Source: CADEED01 sp020442965 (GTDB taxonomy: Bacteria > Pseudomonadota > Gammaproteobacteria > Steroidobacterales > Steroidobacteraceae). Taken from it: a DNA stretch of 64,000 bases. Below, piece after piece: positions 63,019 to 64,000 of this stretch. A program made the translations under genes and the position numbers. Positions within the stretch are counted from its first letter, which is position 1; each line of letters starts with the position of its first letter. Below the pieces are notes generated by a model. That model did not search any database. It was not told the DNA's origin and saw only the letters and a program-made list of their open reading frames with translations. Location of the stretch: contig JAWLAH010000001.1 of NCBI GenBank assembly GCA_041395525.1, positions 248,001-312,000 of the forward strand. The letters run 5' to 3'.

Positions 63019-64000
63019 GCCCGGCCCACCCGCGCCGCAGCGGCGCCGTGCGTCAACACCAGATCGTCCCGATGGACCATCTCGTCGCGACCGCGAAAGC
63101 CTAACAGCGCTGCGATTTCCGAACTACGCTTGCCGAGAATCCGGGTTGCATCGACATCTGAGTAGGCGATGATGCCGCGCCCGATCTCGACTCCGTCCGG
63201 CGACAGGATACTGACGGTATCGCCGCGCTCGAAGCGACCGATCGCACCCACGACGCCCGCAGGCAACAAGCTTTTGCCGGCGCGCAGTGCCTGCACCGCA
63301 CCGGCATCGACCGTGATCGCCCCTGCGGGTCGCAGTGTTCCGGCAATCCACTGCTTGCGCGCCGCGATCGGCGTGGCGCGTGGCAAGAACCACGTGCTGC
63401 GCTCGCCATTTTCGATCCGCGCGAGCGGGTGCTCATGATGCCCGGACGCGATACACATGGCACAGCCCGCGGACACTGCGATCTTGGCCGCCAGCAATTT
63501 AGTCACCATCCCGCCCGAGCCGACGTTCGAGACCGATCCGCCAGCCATCGCTTCGATTGCGGGTGTGATCTCATCCACTCGCGCGATGAACGCCGCGTTC
63601 GCGTCGCGCGCTGGATCGGCGGCAAAGAGTCCATCAACGTCCGACAGCAGTACCAGGCAATCCGCACTTACCATCTGCGCGACACGCGCCGCCAGCCGAT
63701 CGTTGTCGCCATAACGAATCTCGGCGGTCGCGACGGTGTCGTTCTCGTTGATCACTGGCAGCGCACCAAGCGCGAGCAGCGCATTCAGGGTAGCGCGCGC
63801 ATTCAGATAGCGTCGCCGCTGTTCCGTATCCCCCAGGGTCAGCAACACTTGTGCGACCGTGATCTGGGCGCTTTCCAGCAACTCCTTGTATGTGTGCGCC
63901 AACGCGATCTGTCCCACCGCAGCCGCTGCCTGGCTCTCCTCGAGCCGCAGCAAGCCAGCAGGCAGACTGAGGTGTCGCCGTCCGAGCGCGATCGCGCCCG
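63015..64000 (-). CDS. proB: Glutamate 5-kinase, 5' end beyond the window
   Basis: ProB phosphorylates glutamate as the first committed step to proline. The frame is open to the window edge; about 328 codons are present and the N-terminal kinase residues lie outside. Visible parts are GAIALGRR at the edge, LLRLEESQAAAAVGQI, INENDTVATAEIRYGDND in part, LLSDVDGLF, GSGGMVTKLLAA, and a C-terminal PUA domain (ITVDAGAVQAL, FERGDTVSIL, GIIAYSD). The stop overlaps the proA start, so both are one transcript. Confidence 0.95.
   Translation of the reverse strand, partial: GAIALGRRHLSLPAGLLRLEESQAAAAVGQIALAHTYKELLESAQITVAQVLLTLGDTEQRRRYLNARATLNALLALGALPVINENDTVATAEIRYGDNDRLAARVAQMVSADCLVLLSDVDGLFAADPARDANAAFIARVDEITPAIEAMAGGSVSNVGSGGMVTKLLAAKIAVSAGCAMCIASGHHEHPLARIENGERSTWFLPRATPIAARKQWIAGTLRPAGAITVDAGAVQALRAGKSLLPAGVVGAIGRFERGDTVSILSPDGVEIGRGIIAYSDVDATRILGKRSSEIAALLGFRGRDEMVHRDDLVLTHGAAAARVGRA

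Overview
The window looks like chromosomal DNA of a GC-rich, motile, free-living gammaproteobacterium. The order lolB-ispE-tRNA-Gln-prs-rplY-pth-ychF, gatCAB divergent from mreBCD, and pbpA/rodA-mltB-rlpA-dacA-ybeD are all gammaproteobacterial hallmarks. The MoxR/DUF58 block and an ArsR-methyltransferase regulator beside metF-metH hint at the Xanthomonadales/Nevskiales/Steroidobacter side of the class; that placement is inference. No rRNA, CRISPR array or intact insertion sequence was seen.

Layout. 1-313: unassigned DNA beside tRNA-Met. 496-2386 (minus): flagellar stator motB/motA. 2531-9385 (minus): translation and housekeeping block ychF, pth, rplY, prs, tRNA-Gln, ispE, lolB and a TPR protein; the end of ispE lies inside the tRNA-Gln gene. 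9434-18182: prfA and prmC, separated by an uncharacterised envelope cluster (RDD-SpoIIM fusion, DUF58, MoxR ATPase, DUF4350, DUF4129, multi-pass protein). 18247-19530: cyclophilin and mtgA. 19544-25159 (minus): methionine-cycle operon of an ArsR-type regulator with a degenerate methyltransferase domain, metF and metH. 25160-26255: decayed spacer with a ribbon-helix-helix antitoxin remnant. 26256-29358: an unknown 8-TM protein divergent from an OmpR/HisKA two-component system. 29398-33541 (minus): gatC-gatA-gatB-hslO. 33657-43654 (plus): a cell-elongation supercluster mreBCD-mrdA-rodA-mltB-rlpA-dacA-dat-ybeD.

43680-48868 is accessory. Three minus-strand genes (unknown 100-aa protein, HbpS/GlcG-like protein, methyltransferase) face three exported plus-strand proteins (VOC-fold protein, beta-propeller with a His-rich loop and a CPCC motif, TlpA thioredoxin). 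48886-61614 (minus) is a copper/silver detoxification locus of about 12.7 kb: Cys/His-rich exported protein, CusC-, CusB- and CusA-like proteins, a second TolC-type lipoprotein, a Tat-exported multicopper oxidase, a signal-peptide-bearing SDR, and a YHS-type copper P-ATPase. proA and the 3' part of proB close the window.

The best candidates for undescribed biology are the exported VOC/propeller/TlpA trio next to the copper locus, the exported SDR, the ArsR-pseudo-methyltransferase regulator with its palindrome, the 8-TM protein with its two-component system, and the ispE/tRNA-Gln overlap.
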